From contig JBAJFE010000004.1 in assembly GCA_037903355.1 (NCBI GenBank), forward strand, positions 1,860,001 through 1,924,000: a stretch of 64,000 bases of DNA, given 5' to 3'. A model generated the notes under the pieces. The model was given only the letters and a program-made list of their open reading frames with translations, made no database searches and was not told the origin of the DNA. The position numbers and the translations under genes are program-made. Each line of letters starts with the position of its first letter. The first letter of the stretch is position 1. The stretch is from Trichuris trichiura (taxonomy: Eukaryota > Nematoda > Enoplea > Trichinellida > Trichuridae). Positions 50,579-61,953 of the stretch are shown here, piece after piece.

Positions 50579-53500
50579 ATGGATGCAGGGGAATCGGAAG
50601 GTATGATTGTTCAGTGTGATTTGCTTGCAGTTTGACTGTTTATAGTACCTCCTGGCGCCGAGATAATTGAAATCGATGCCGCTCAGTTGGAGCAACTACT
50701 AGTTTTAGGCGATGGAGCTGCTGAGTTTGTTGACCAGCATGGCAATACTATTCGCGTAATTTCGAGTTTCCCAATAAGTAGTTGTTAACCGATTGCTTAT
50801 GCTGCAGCTTACCGCCGAAGAGTTGATAGAGGCAGGGTTTACAGCAGATTCATTGGAAGAATCAAGCTTGAGTCACATGGACGAAGTGAGCACGTACGCA
50901 GACACTTCCGGCGGAGAATACTACGTGATCGGCCGTGGTGACCACGAGCCACCTCGGTATACATAAAGAAGTAAATAATTTTACACAATTTGTTCGTAAT
51001 TGAAATTGTAGACTTGAACTGGCAGCTGAACCTCTGTCATCAGGAACAATGAATGAAAGCGGATCGACTGAGGAATCCCAATCCGATAAACCTCCCGTTT
51101 TATCAGCTTCAGTTCCTTTGGGTCCTGGCGGGCGGTGCGTACCTTCCGACCCACAAGACGTGAAAGAATTGCGTGCCTTATACGAAGAATATGCCAAGGA
51201 ATTGAAAGAGAAAGATAACGCCATTGTAACTCAGAATGGCGACATGAAGCGTTTGGAAGAGCGTGCTCTACTGACGGCTAATGCTTTGGTGAAAAACGTT
51301 TCGTAATAAAATTTACTCGTTAAAATTTTCCAAAAATTTATCTAATTTAATTCAGATTGGAAGAGGCGGAAGTGTTTCTTGACGCGCACGATATGCCAGG
51401 CAGCGTAACCGCCGCCACAGGTGATATTTCCCCTATATTAGCATATTCTGGCATTTAATCTTTATCCGTCGCTTTTAGTCAGCGTGAAACGCGCGCGACA
51501 GGAAGAGAATGCTCCGGAAGAAGCTTTGGTCGTTCATCTCGACTCCGGAGAAAATTGCTTCGTTGTTGCTCAGGATCTCTCGGGACAGCCGCGAGCAATC
51601 CACTCTGGTACAACTGATATTGGTAATCGCTGCGTCTTAGTTTTTACTTTTTTTTCAACTTGTTATTTTTAACGCAAAACTGCGGTCTTGTAGTTAAGCG
51701 CGCCGTCGTCTTACTGTAGCTTAGAGAACGCAGGTTCTTTTCTTGCTGGCTTGCCCTTAGCTAAGCGTAAGCTCGCAAAAGCGGAGCAGAAAGATCGGCA
51801 AGCGTACGGGCAAGATTTTTAAACTGTTTCGACGCGAAGCTTTTTACCGCCGGCCAAGACTTTTTCCGTACATGTAATTTAGACAAACGCAGTACGTTGC
51901 TTTGTTGCGACAGATGCCCTCGACGTTTTCTGCTCGAATCGGAGCTTGTTCGTCACCGGGAAACTGCGCATCCCCGGAGGATACCTTTCGATTGTCGTTT
52001 TTGCAACAAACAACTTTTCTTCATTAGCGAAAGCGACTTTAAAGCCCACGTACGAATTTTTCACCGAAAGCCAACCAGCGATGATGCGGACACCTTATCA
52101 AGTATTATCACCGCGTCATCATGTATTCGGTTGATTTGAGCGTTGTCATCTTGATGCAGCAAAACCTGAAGAGGAGAAGGAGCCGGAATGGGAACTTATG
52201 GACGTGGGCAAACGGAATGAAACATTGACCGAGACGGATCGAGTTCAAGGGGGAGAGCACAAATGCACCATTTGTTTCAAAGATTTTCCCACCTACTTTT
52301 CCGCAGGCCGCCACGTCAAAGAAGACCATATGATTACTGATGAGCAGGTAGTTCTTTTTTCCGGCAGACAGCGCGAATGATCGTTTCAATATTTTTTCAG
52401 CGTTTGCTGACGTTGGTTATACCGTCGCGCAATGTAGATTTTGTGATAAGCAAGTGCGAAGTTTGCGAGAGGACATTTTCAAAACCGGAATTTTTGGAAC
52501 GTCACAAAATTGCTCACACGGACGCAATGCCTTACGCTTGCAAGTTGTGCCCGCAAAGGTACAAATGGAAGGAGAACCTGCAGAAGCATATGACGACTCA
52601 CGGAAGTCGGGCAAATTTCAAATGTCCCGACTGTAATCAGGTTTTCTACAGTCAGACGCGTGTGGATATCCATTACAAGGCAAGTGGAACTCCGCTTTTC
52701 ACCTACTAATGGCGGGAAGCATTTTCAGACTCGGCATTCGGGCCGTCAGAGAGAGCAGATGTGTCCTCTCTGCGATTGCGCCTTTTACGAGAAGGAATGT
52801 TTGGCAAAGCATATGCGCAGTCACGGAGGAAATTTGTTTGCCTGCAGCGAATGCGACAAAAAGTTTACCGACAGGCAATTCTTGATACGTCACATGGGAG
52901 TTCATACAGGGGTAAAGATTGTTTTTTTTTGTTCGCTTCTAAATTCAAATTTTTAATATCCAACAGGTGAAGAAATACGTTTGCGAGATGTGCAGTAAGA
53001 ATTTTTCCACAGTCGAACATTTGGCCGCTCATCGGCATGTTCACGAGGAAAGAAAAGTTGCTTGCGAAAAATGTCGTTTTCGTTTTACCTCAAAAGCGGC
53101 GCTGAAAGAACATCGGAAATGTCACAGCTCGCGATTTAGGAAATTCTGCTATATGTGCACCGTTCGTTTTGAGACGAGAGATGACTTAGGTTCGCATACG
53201 ACCGACTTGCCTATGTTATATTTTCTCTTGACCGACTATATATTGCAGTGGACCATGTCAACGACGCTCACCAACCTTCTAAACGTTACATTTGCGGTAT
53301 ATGCCAGAAGACATTTTGGAAATTGGAGAGTTTGGAGGTGCACTTTTATAAGCACCGGCAAATTTCCACTTTTCCATGTCCGAAGTGCGATAGAACATTT
53401 TCAAAGCAGGACGCTCTTTCGAGACATTTGCGATTGCACGCAGGCGTCAAAGCTAACAGATGCTTTCACTGCACGCAAGCGTTCAACAAAAAAGTCGAAA

Positions 53501-53979
53501 TATTCGACCATATACGCAGTCACTACAAGCATCCGTCAACGTAAATGCGCTATTCGCGCTTTGTCCATTCGCTCACTGATAGTTTTTTGAATTTCAGTCA
53601 TATTGTAGTTGCTACAAAACATGGCGGTCATATTGAGACTACAATTGTAGCGGATGCGAAAAAGGAGGATCAAGAAACGTCAGACGAACGTGACCAGATG
53701 AATGCTAATGGTTTAGAATTCCATTCTCGATCCGAAAGAGGCATGTTGGAACAACAGCCCAATGATTTGTTCTTTATTGACTTTTCCGACCCGCATAATG
53801 TTATTGACGGCTCCGCTGCAAGAGGAAATGGTAATCGTATTGGCAATGTTCCAATGCAGATGGTTTGCGAAGGAATGCCGCTGTTGCCGGAACAACTTGT
53901 CGACCAAGAGACGATTTATATTGAAACAGATTCAGCTGATATTGTTCAAGCGGACGTCATTGGTTCAGTGGACATTTGA
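50579..53979 (+). CDS. C2H2 zinc-finger protein with 14 fingers
   Basis: Probable DNA-binding regulator in the nucleus. Thirteen exons join in phase to 848 aa: 50579-50600, 50646-50755, 50808-50956, 51012-51302, 51356-51420, 51479-51622, 51883-52101, 52160-52347, 52401-52679, 52729-52911, 52967-53189, 53249-53540, 53598-53979. Residues 1-260 are acidic, with IIEIDAAQLEQLL, a likely short coiled coil (ELRALYEEYAKELKEKDN) and KRARQEE. Fourteen C2H2 units follow (about residues 268-720), from CDRC...H to CFHC...H; a few have 4-residue His spacing. Only some linkers resemble TGEKP, so not all fingers need touch DNA. The acidic tail of about 128 residues ends in an ETDSADIVQADVIGSVDI segment. The intron at 52,680-52,728 is GC-AG; using a nearby GT would break the frame. 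The 260-nt intron 6 could hide an extra exon. It is not CTCF by finger pattern; I cannot assign an orthologue. Confidence 0.8.
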
Positions 53980-54284
53980 ACGTCGCAAGTTCTTCACTTT
54001 TATCTTCTCACCAATAGGCGTTCTATAGCGGTGCATAGTTTGCATTAGTTCGTTCGATTTGTAATTATATATCAATTATGCAATCATAGCATTATATAAG
54101 GTTTTATGGCTTTTTTGTAAGCTTACAATTCAGAAATTTGCTATTACATTGTATAGGTGATCTGTGGCGCATTCACGCTTGAGCAGTAGGCTATAAAAGT
54201 ACATTTCAAAGAACGAGCAGAAATCGTTCTCTGTTGCGTAAAGAACTTTTACTCGCTTTCAGTTTATAAGCAGACGATTGCGAC
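53980..54284. other. Convergent intergenic region
   Basis: The 3' ends of the zinc-finger gene (plus) and the 158-aa gene (minus) face each other across about 305 bp of AT-rich sequence. No further feature is visible. Confidence 0.6.
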
Positions 54285-54761
54285 CTAATTGCGATTGTTG
54301 TAGTCGGCGTCTTCGTCGCTGAACTCGACGGCAGTTTCGGAAGAAGCTGATCTGCTTGGCGAGTTGCTGATGCTCAGCTGGTTACGAAGCTCAACGCCTT
54401 TATCCATTTCGTTCATCAATTGGCGATGCATCATTAATGCGTGTCGTTTTTGCGCAACACTTTGCAAAATGTTTGTTTCTCGTAAACTGGCGATAAATTC
54501 GTCTCGTCGCTGCAGATTGTAAATTTCCATATGCACACCGGGCGGAGAATAGCTGTAATGGGACGGATCGATTGGCCGATTTTTGTTGTACACGTCGTTT
54601 CCGTACGGCGGGCTGTTTAGATAACGAAAGGCGCTTTCGCCTTCAATCCATCTGAAGTGACCGTTGAAAATTCTTCTCACCTTTTCCTGAAGCGAATTGA
54701 TTCTTTCTGCCAATTTACTTTGAGTGCCCCCTACCTTTTGATCCTTTTTAGGTGATTGCAT
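54285..54761 (-). CDS. Unrecognised 158-aa protein, single exon
   Basis: The longest intact minus-strand frame in the unique part of the window, running from ATG to stop with no intron. The N-terminus is basic (QSPKKDQKVGG), followed by a helical segment (LAERINSLQEKVRRIF), a Tyr/Pro-rich middle (SPPYGNDVYNK, HYSYSPPG), a second long helix rich in Q, M and R (about residues 80-125), and an acidic Ser-rich tail (SNSPSRSASSETAVEFSDEDAD). No signal peptide or membrane segment is seen. The charge pattern suits a small nuclear or scaffold protein, but that is inference. I do not recognise a family. Codon use looks like that of its neighbours. Confidence 0.6.
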   Translation of the reverse strand: MQSPKKDQKVGGTQSKLAERINSLQEKVRRIFNGHFRWIEGESAFRYLNSPPYGNDVYNKNRPIDPSHYSYSPPGVHMEIYNLQRRDEFIASLRETNILQSVAQKRHALMMHRQLMNEMDKGVELRNQLSISNSPSRSASSETAVEFSDEDADYNNRN

Positions 54762-55638
54762 TCTTTATGCCCATTTAGCGATGTTAGCATTTCCGCTGCG
54801 ATTGACTGCCTACAGCGTAAGTTGCTTCAAAATAGAACGGTTTAAACTGAGTTTCTGCTTTGTATTTTTGTTAAACCGAAAAGGCTTCATAAATTGAAAA
54901 GCCTTTGCTGTAGGTAGCTTGGTTAGCAGCTTTACTTTTGTTTTAATGCTCTACTGTCTAGTCATAGATATAGTGGATTGTGCTTTGTCAAGCTTGCTCA
55001 TGCCAGCGATCCCTGGACGTCCGTAACACTGTTTAGTCGCGAGTGTTTCAATGTCGGCTCAACAGGGGCGGTTCGAAAGCTCGTATCACTCATTGGACCA
55101 CCAGCGCCTTTTATTGCAAGCTGCATTGGCTTTTTCGCGCTGAACTCATTGAGCTCACATACTCAGCGCCTCTTCACGCCCACATGAGGTTTGCTGCAGC
55201 GAATTAGAAGCAGAAATATTCCGGACATTGGAGTATTCTTCTTTTCCTTCTTTGCCAACAACGCAGCAAGCGAAAGAACTAATCTTCTTCAGTTCATATG
55301 CTATGATAGACTCAGCAAAATTACAATTTACATCGTAGGAGCCTTGTACTTAAGTCACAGCTTTCTCAGTCTCTTAATATAATCGTTCTCCCTTTGCAGT
55401 TTAGGCTTAGGTGAAATTAGCATAATGGCACAATTTTAGAGAGCACGTCACAATGTGAATGAAGTGTCGACAACTCGTGGCATTCTGCTTTATCTTCTTG
55501 CGTTATTCATGCACAGTATACTTTGCATTCGAGTGTATGTAATACAGCTGAGGCAGTTTCGCTAGGCGCAGCTTAAAATAGTCAATTTTCTAGTCACTTA
55601 TTCTCTTTATGCCCTTTTATCGAAGCAGGTATTATCCA
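54762..55638. other. Intergenic before the tRNA array
   Basis: No supported gene. An open frame at 54,978-55,187 is short and lacks features. The sequence near 55,560-55,620 is probably the first partial spacer of the tRNA array. Confidence 0.5.
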
Positions 55639-55711
55639 GGCTCCAGCGAGAGTTGAACTCGCGACCTCCAGTTTACGAGACTGGCGCTCTAACCAACTGA
55701 GCTATGGAGCC
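55639..55711 (-). tRNA. tRNA-Thr(CGT)
   Basis: Same cloverleaf as its neighbours, but the anticodon loop is CTCGTAA (anticodon CGT, reads ACG). T-loop TTCAACT. First CGT member of the array. Confidence 0.96.
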
Positions 55712-56254
55712 ACACGTATTACATTCTAGCCCCGATATTCCAGAAACAGGATAAACCAAAGTCAGCTACTGTAACATAATCGAGTACACCTTATTAACTT
55801 CTGAAACTACCTGAAAACGTAGCGTCAGTGCTTTTAAATCGTTTACTGCATCATGGAGTATTCCGGGTTAAGCAATCCTATATTTCAGTTTGTATTATAA
55901 CTCATTTCTTTGTTTAGAGTTTCAGCTAGCTGCTTTTCAATGGAACTATTTTGTCTGTACCAGCATATGCACACTAATAAATATCTTTTCGTGCAACTAA
56001 TGTCATTTTTGTCAGTCAAAACATAATGTTGGCTTTATATCAGATTTTTCGGACGGAAGCAGTTTATAGGTATGTTATTAAGAGAAGAGATTAAAGCGGC
56101 AAAACGCAATAAAGAACTTTCTCTTTGGATGATATGCAAATTACGTTGTTCTGAGTCGCAAAACAGCAAAAGGGGCTTTTTGACTCATTTCTGGACATGT
56201 AGTTTCCCCTACCTTAGTGTAAGCATTTGTATTTGAAGCATGGATTGCGTCTTA

Positions 56255-56327
56255 GGCTCCAGCGAGAGTCGAACTCGCGACCTCCAGTTTACTAGACTGG
56301 CGCTCTAACCAACTGAGCTATGGAGCC
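56255..56327 (-). tRNA. tRNA-Thr(AGT)
   Basis: Anticodon loop CTAGTAA; T-loop TTCGACT; all stems pair. Confidence 0.96.
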
Positions 56328-56674
56328 ACGTGCACCCTATTTTTATCACTTTATTCGTCGGAAGACAAAACATAATGTCACCTGAAGTGTTCTTTATTAA
56401 TTTCTGAAGCTGCAAGAACACGTATAGCAAGTGCACTGATTGTTTTTGATCATCTAGAAGTAATGGCACGTTCCAAGGTTTAGGGATATTACTTTTGAGT
56501 TTCTTTTTTACTTTGCTTCAGTAGCGCTAAGATTATTTTCAAAAATGTATTCCATAGAACTCCATGTGACTGTTTTCAATGGAACTATCTCGTCTGTGCC
56601 TGCACATGCACATTAATAAATGTTTGTTTTCGCATTGCTTTCATTTCATCAAATCAAAAGATAGAATTAGTTTT

Positions 56675-56830
56675 ACTCCTACATCTCACTGACGACGGAA
56701 CTAGAGCTTTCTGAAAATTCTGAAATAAGCATAGTACATTGCTTCCATATTTTTTCTTAATAATCGCGCGTTCATCTGTTGGTAGACCAATTGCTTCGTT
56801 TAATTACAGATACCAACAGAAAATGTAGAA
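56675..56830 (+). mobile_element. Dispersed element with decayed hammerhead-like motif (copy d)
   Basis: This lies in the longest left-arm spacer (tRNA starts 816 bp apart instead of about 660). CTGACGA at 56,689-56,695 is followed by CGGAAC, the loop TAGAGC and TTTCTG, so the right stem arm has lost two pairs, then AAAA. Downstream, TTTTCTTAATAA, a CATC-GTTGGTA block and TTACAGATA match copy a at 26,024-26,235 in the same order over about 150 bp. The element is therefore shared between the big repeat array and the tRNA array. Confidence 0.6.
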
Positions 56831-57070
56831 GAAGCAGAATCCCGTTATGAAGCACCACGTGTTCAAAATTGGCTTTATGTAAGGACTTCACAATTGCATT
56901 AGCAACAGAATAGATGAAAACATTTGCTGATCTCACCATTGGAATTTAAAAGATACTCTCGCCAGATAATATGGAAATTACGTCACGTTAAGGTTCCAAG
57001 CAACCAAAGTGATTCTTCGGCAATTTCCAGTACGGTGATCTTTTGTCATTTTAGCACTGCTTGTCTCCCA

Positions 57071-57143
57071 GGCTCCAGCGAGAGTTGAACTCGCGACCTC
57101 CAGTTTACTAGACTGGCGCTCTAACCAACTGAGGTATGGAGCC
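57071..57143 (-). tRNA. tRNA-Thr(AGT) with D-stem mismatch
   Basis: Anticodon loop CTAGTAA and T-loop TTCAACT, but the D stem reads CCTC against GAGC, breaking the 10-25 pair that is GC in every sister. It may be a pseudogene or tolerate the mismatch. Confidence 0.85.
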
Positions 57144-57704
57144 ACGCATACCTTGTTTTTGTTAATTTATTCATCGCAGAATAGTAACCAATGTCACTTA
57201 CTGTAATATGTTAATTGGAGTATGTTTTATCAATTTCTGGCAGTCGTCGAGGACGTACAGTCCATATATAAATTGTTTTGCATAACTTAAGGGTAATGGC
57301 TTAGTTAGCTTGGTAGTTTAGGATTTCCTTATTTTGCTTTGTATTTCATTTTCTTCATCAGCGTCAAAGTTATTCCTAATAATAAGTTTTTAATAGAAAT
57401 AAACATAGAACTTTCCCGCCTACATCTCCGTATACACGTTAATAATAAATTTCTGCTCATCTAAATACTTTCACTTCTGCAAGTCAAACATAAGGTAGGC
57501 TTTAGGTCAAATCTTTCAGATGGAAGCAGTTAGCATATGCGCTTAAGTTTCTCCTACTCTGAACATAGTATTCTAAGACCCCATCACTGGCGATATGCAA
57601 ATTTGATTGGGCTAAGGTGCAAAACAGTAAATGCAAATTTTTAGCAGAATTTTGATACAGCGCTTCTTACACTCAAGCATATTACAAGCGTGGGTTATCG
57701 CCTA

Positions 57705-57777
57705 GGCTCCAGCGAGAGTCGAACTCGCGACCTCCAGTTTACGAGACTGGCGCTCTAACCAGCTGAGCTATGGAGCC
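57705..57777 (-). tRNA. tRNA-Thr(CGT)
   Basis: Anticodon loop CTCGTAA; D-loop variant with CAGCTGG; T-loop TTCGACT; all stems pair. Confidence 0.96.
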
Positions 57778-58376
57778 ACGCGCACCCTAGTTTTACCCTA
57801 AAGCCCATTGGATAAGGAAGCGTAGTGTCTTTTACAGTAGTATAATTAATAGTTGAGGAATTTTTTATTAATTCACAAAACTAGTTTGTAGACGTTAAGC
57901 TCACTCATCAGCCGATATTAATCGTCCAACGCGTAATGGTATCTTTCTGAGATTAAGGTTTCTGAACTTAAGTTTGTATTTTCATCAGTTTAAAATCATT
58001 GAAGTTATTCCTAAAAATCACTATGTAGAACTTCACCCAGCTGTTTTCAATGGGCCTATCTCCACTGTAGCCATGATTCATTAAGAAAACTTTCTTCTAG
58101 CAAGTGCTTTCGTTGTGCCAATTCAAAAGTACGGTTGCCGTTAACTCGTATTCTTTGCGTTGAAGTAGTCTTCTGTTATATTAAGAAGAGAGCACACTGA
58201 GTCAGTTGTTTCGAGTTCACTGTCATGTGCCGGAAAGGTTTCTTTCTGCAGACGATATGCAACGATTGTTAGCCTGAGGGGCAAAACGGCAAAAGTGATT
58301 TCTCATCAGATTTTAGAATGCTGTATTTTTCCACGTTAATCGCTACTTTTCATGTTTTAGTGATGGCTATTTCTTA

Positions 58377-58449
58377 GGCTCCAGCGAGAGTCGAACTCGC
58401 GACCTCCAGTTTACTAGACTGGCGCTCTAACCAACTGAGCTATGGAGCC
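58377..58449 (-). tRNA. tRNA-Thr(AGT)
   Basis: Anticodon loop CTAGTAA; T-loop TTCGACT; all stems pair. Confidence 0.96.
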
Positions 58450-59040
58450 ACACGTGTCCTGTTTTTGTCATATTTTTCAGCGCACAACAATAACCAACGC
58501 CACCCATGATAGTTGAAGTATTCTATACTAAGTTCTGACATCGTCTGAAGACGTGCAGACAATATATCAAAGCTTTTAAATGCACTATCAAGTGGGTAGT
58601 AGCCTATTCCAGAGTTAAAGATTCTCTGTTTCATATGTTGTGCCATCTGCTTCAGCAGCGACGAAAGTGTTTCTAAAGGGTTTCTAGAGAACTAAATGTA
58701 GATGTTCTCAACAGAACTGTCCCTTCTATACTTCCGTGTGTACGTTAATACATTTAAGTTCATCTAATTGTTTTCACCTCTACCAGTCAAGAATAGAGTT
58801 GAGTTTATATCATATCTTCCAGATGGAAACAGTTCACACGCATACTAATAAAATAATAGGCTGAAATAACTGTTTCCTGCTCACAGCACTTTGCTCTGGA
58901 TAGTCATCGTAGCAGCTGATATGCAAATTTGGTTCCGCCAGGGCTCAGAAAAGCAAAACTAAATTTTTGCCAAAATTTCAATGCGGCACTCGTCTGGTTT
59001 CGTCATGACTTACCAGCCTTACCTTACTGCTTGTCCACGA

Positions 59041-59113
59041 GGCTCCAGCGAGAGTCGAACTCGCGACCTCCAGTTTACTAGACTGGCGCTCTAACCAACT
59101 GAGCTATGGAGCC
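59041..59113 (-). tRNA. tRNA-Thr(AGT)
   Basis: Anticodon loop CTAGTAA; T-loop TTCGACT; its lower flank is the mirror image of the flank right of 63,559. Confidence 0.96.
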
Positions 59114-59699
59114 ACGCATGTCCTGTTTTTGTCAAGAAATTCAACGCGAAGCAGTAACCAACGTCATCTACCGTCATATGATAATTAGAGTATTTTTCTG
59201 TCAACATCTGGCACCGGTTGAAGGCGTACAGTCCACACAAGCTGTTTTACATAACTAAGTAGGTAATAGCTAGATTGGTAGTTGCGGATTTCCTTATTTC
59301 AGTTTGCATTTCATTCGCTTCATCAGCGTCGAAGTTATTCCTAAAAAAACAGCTTTTAATATAAATAAATGTAGCTGTTTTCGATAGAACTCTCTCGTCT
59401 GCACTCCCGTGTACATGTTAACAAATTTCTGCTCATCTAAATATTTTCACTTCAGCAGATCAAAAATAGGGTTGGCTTTATGTCATATCATCCAGACGGA
59501 AGCAGTCAGCATGCATACTAATGAAAGAATAGGTTATAGTAACTGTCTCCTACTCTGAACATAGCGTTCTGAAGACCACATCGCTGGTGATATGCACATT
59601 TGACTGTGCTAAGGTGCAAAACAGTAAACGCAAATCTTAAGCAGAAATTTGATAAAGAGCTTCTTACATTACTATATTATAATCACCGACTATCATTTA

Positions 59700-59772
59700 G
59701 GCTCCAGCGAGAGTTGAACTCGCGACCTCCAGTTTACGAGACTGGCGCTCTAACCAGCTGAGCTATGGAGCC
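59700..59772 (-). tRNA. tRNA-Thr(CGT)
   Basis: Anticodon loop CTCGTAA; CAGCTGG D-loop; T-loop TTCAACT. Third and last CGT member. Confidence 0.96.
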
Positions 59773-60356
59773 GCGCACACCCTACTTTTACCCTAATGTC
59801 CATTGCATAAGGAAGTGTAGTGTCTTTTGCAGTAGTATAATTAATAACTGGAGAATTTTTATTAATCCGCAAAACTGATTGTAGACGTTAAGCTCACCTA
59901 TCAGCCAATTTAAATCGTTCAGTGCGTAATGTTATCCTTCCGAGAATAAGGTTTTTGAACTTAAGTTTTTAATTTTATCTGTTTAAAATCGTTAAAGTTA
60001 TTTCTGAAAGCCTCTGTAAAGAACTTCACTTAGCTGTTTTCAATGGCCCTGTTCCCACTGTAGCCATGAAGCATTCAGAAAATTTTTTTCCAGCAAGTGC
60101 TTTCATTGCGCCAATCCAAAAATACGGTGTTTTTTGTCTCGTATTGTTTACGTGGAAGCAGTTTTATGTTATATTAAGAGAGTACACCGAGGTCAACTGT
60201 TTCGAGTTCGCTGCCATATGCCGTATAAGTTTCTTTCTGCAGATGATATGTAACGAATGTTAGCCTGAGAAGCAAAGCGGCAAAAACGATTTTTCACCAC
60301 ATTCTCAATACTGTGCTCTTCCAGGTTTACCGTGTTTTCGTGATGGCTATCTCTTA

Positions 60357-60429
60357 GGCTCCAGCGAGAGTTGAACTCGCGACCTCCAGTTTACTAGACT
60401 GGCGCTCTAACCAACTGAGCTATGGAGCC
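60357..60429 (-). tRNA. tRNA-Thr(AGT)
   Basis: Anticodon loop CTAGTAA; T-loop TTCAACT. Mirror partner of the gene at 62,549. Confidence 0.96.
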
Positions 60430-61023
60430 ACATGTATCCTGTTTGGCCCATCATTCCTCCCTGACAAAAGAATAATATCAACTGCTGCTGTGTTGTCATA
60501 TCTTTTATTGAATCCCTAAACTGTCTAAAGACAAAAAGCATGCGTACTAGTTATTTTAAGCCCTGGAATGAATAATGGCTTCCTGTGGAATTTCCGTTTG
60601 AGTTTGTATGTTCATTTCCTTCTGGAACAATAAAATTGTTTTCAAGACGCGTTTATATTAAGCTTCGCATAGTTGTATTCAATAGAACCGCATCCCAGAG
60701 GCTATGCAATGGGACAAGTCAACGCCAGCATATTTCCATAACAGAATCTCTGTTCAACATTTGTTTTCTCCAATCAAGTAAAAAAGTTTGCTTTATGTCA
60801 TATTTTCCAGATGGAAGCAGTTGGCAATATGTTATTAAAAATAAACGTTGAGCCGATTGGTTTCAATTAAAGCCGTTGTGCTATGGGCTCTCTGCATATG
60901 TAACGTCCAATTTCTGTTATTCTGAAATGGGAAGCAACAATAACCATTCGTTGACAAATTTTTCACGTAGCGCTTATCCATCCGGTTGAAATCTTTTGTT
61001 GTTGTAATGCTGGTTGCCTACTA

Positions 61024-61096
61024 GGCTCCAGCGAGAGTCGAACTCGCGACCTCCAGTTTACTAGACTGGCGCTCTAACCAGCTGAGCTATGGAGCC
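61024..61096 (-). tRNA. tRNA-Thr(AGT)
   Basis: Anticodon loop CTAGTAA; CAGCTGG D-loop otherwise seen in CGT copies; T-loop TTCGACT. Last gene of the left arm. Confidence 0.96.
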
Positions 61097-61880
61097 ACGC
61101 ACACCCTATTTTTACCGTGTTCTCCGTTGCATAAGAAAAAGAAGCGTTTTTTACAGTAGCGTACCTCTGGCTATTTATTAAAGCGGACTTGAGTATACCA
61201 GCAAAATAATCATGCATTATAAAGCAATTCTGAAGATCTTTTTATCTCTTTTTTCAGTAAGGTTGTCAATAGTTGCCGTGTTCATTTGGTCAGATAGGTA
61301 TGAAATTTAATCTATGCACTTCAGTTATTGACACTGAACATTTTCGGTTTTCAGTTTGGCACAAAATAAACACGCGCTTTTGCGTTTTGAAGTAGGTTCA
61401 GCTAGTTCAACTGATTGCTAGCAATGCTTTTGATCAGCTCTGACGGCTTGGTATTCAAAACGAACAGTCAATAAAGTTTAAAAACGCTTCCTGCTTTATT
61501 TTAAAAGCGACAGCTAACTGTTGTCCACTGACGCGCGTTGCATTTCAGCGTTATAGGGACTATGAATAAAATGAACCCACAAAATTAACTTCCAGTTTTC
61601 CATAGAGCACAAAAGTTATCATTCTGGCTTGCGCATTACGAACTGTAATATTAATAGTTCAAAGAATGTAAACTCTACTTTTTGTCTTTCTGACGGTATG
61701 GGTCCTGGTAAAAAGCTACAAGCTTTTTGTCTATATAGCTCAGGAACATAGCTTCTCTGTTCGTTGCGACTAAGGTGATAACTAATTAATGGGAAAAACT
61801 TTAACGCGTATATTGGTCGTCAGAGTACCACGGTTAGTGCTTCCTTATTTGATAATTAACTGGAAAAATTGGGTGCTAAC
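61097..61880. other. Centre of the inverted tRNA duplication
   Basis: 784 bp of AT-rich sequence with no open frame or RNA that I can support. The outer ~20 bp on each side still resemble each other as inverted copies. Confidence 0.6.
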
Positions 61881-61953
61881 GGCTCCATAGCTCAGTTGGT
61901 TAGAGCGCCAGTCTAGTAAACTGGAGGTCGCGAGTTCGACTCTCGCTGGAGCC
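61881..61953 (+). tRNA. tRNA-Thr(AGT)
   Basis: First plus-strand gene; anticodon loop CTAGTAA; T-loop TTCGACT; mirror partner of 61,024 but with the common CAGTTGG D-loop. Confidence 0.96.

Noticed and set aside
52967..53590. Single 207-codon frame in the zinc-finger region as a separate gene
   Set aside because: The second half loses the C2H2 pattern. Splicing at 53,190-53,248 restores finger 11 and joins the fingers in the next frame.
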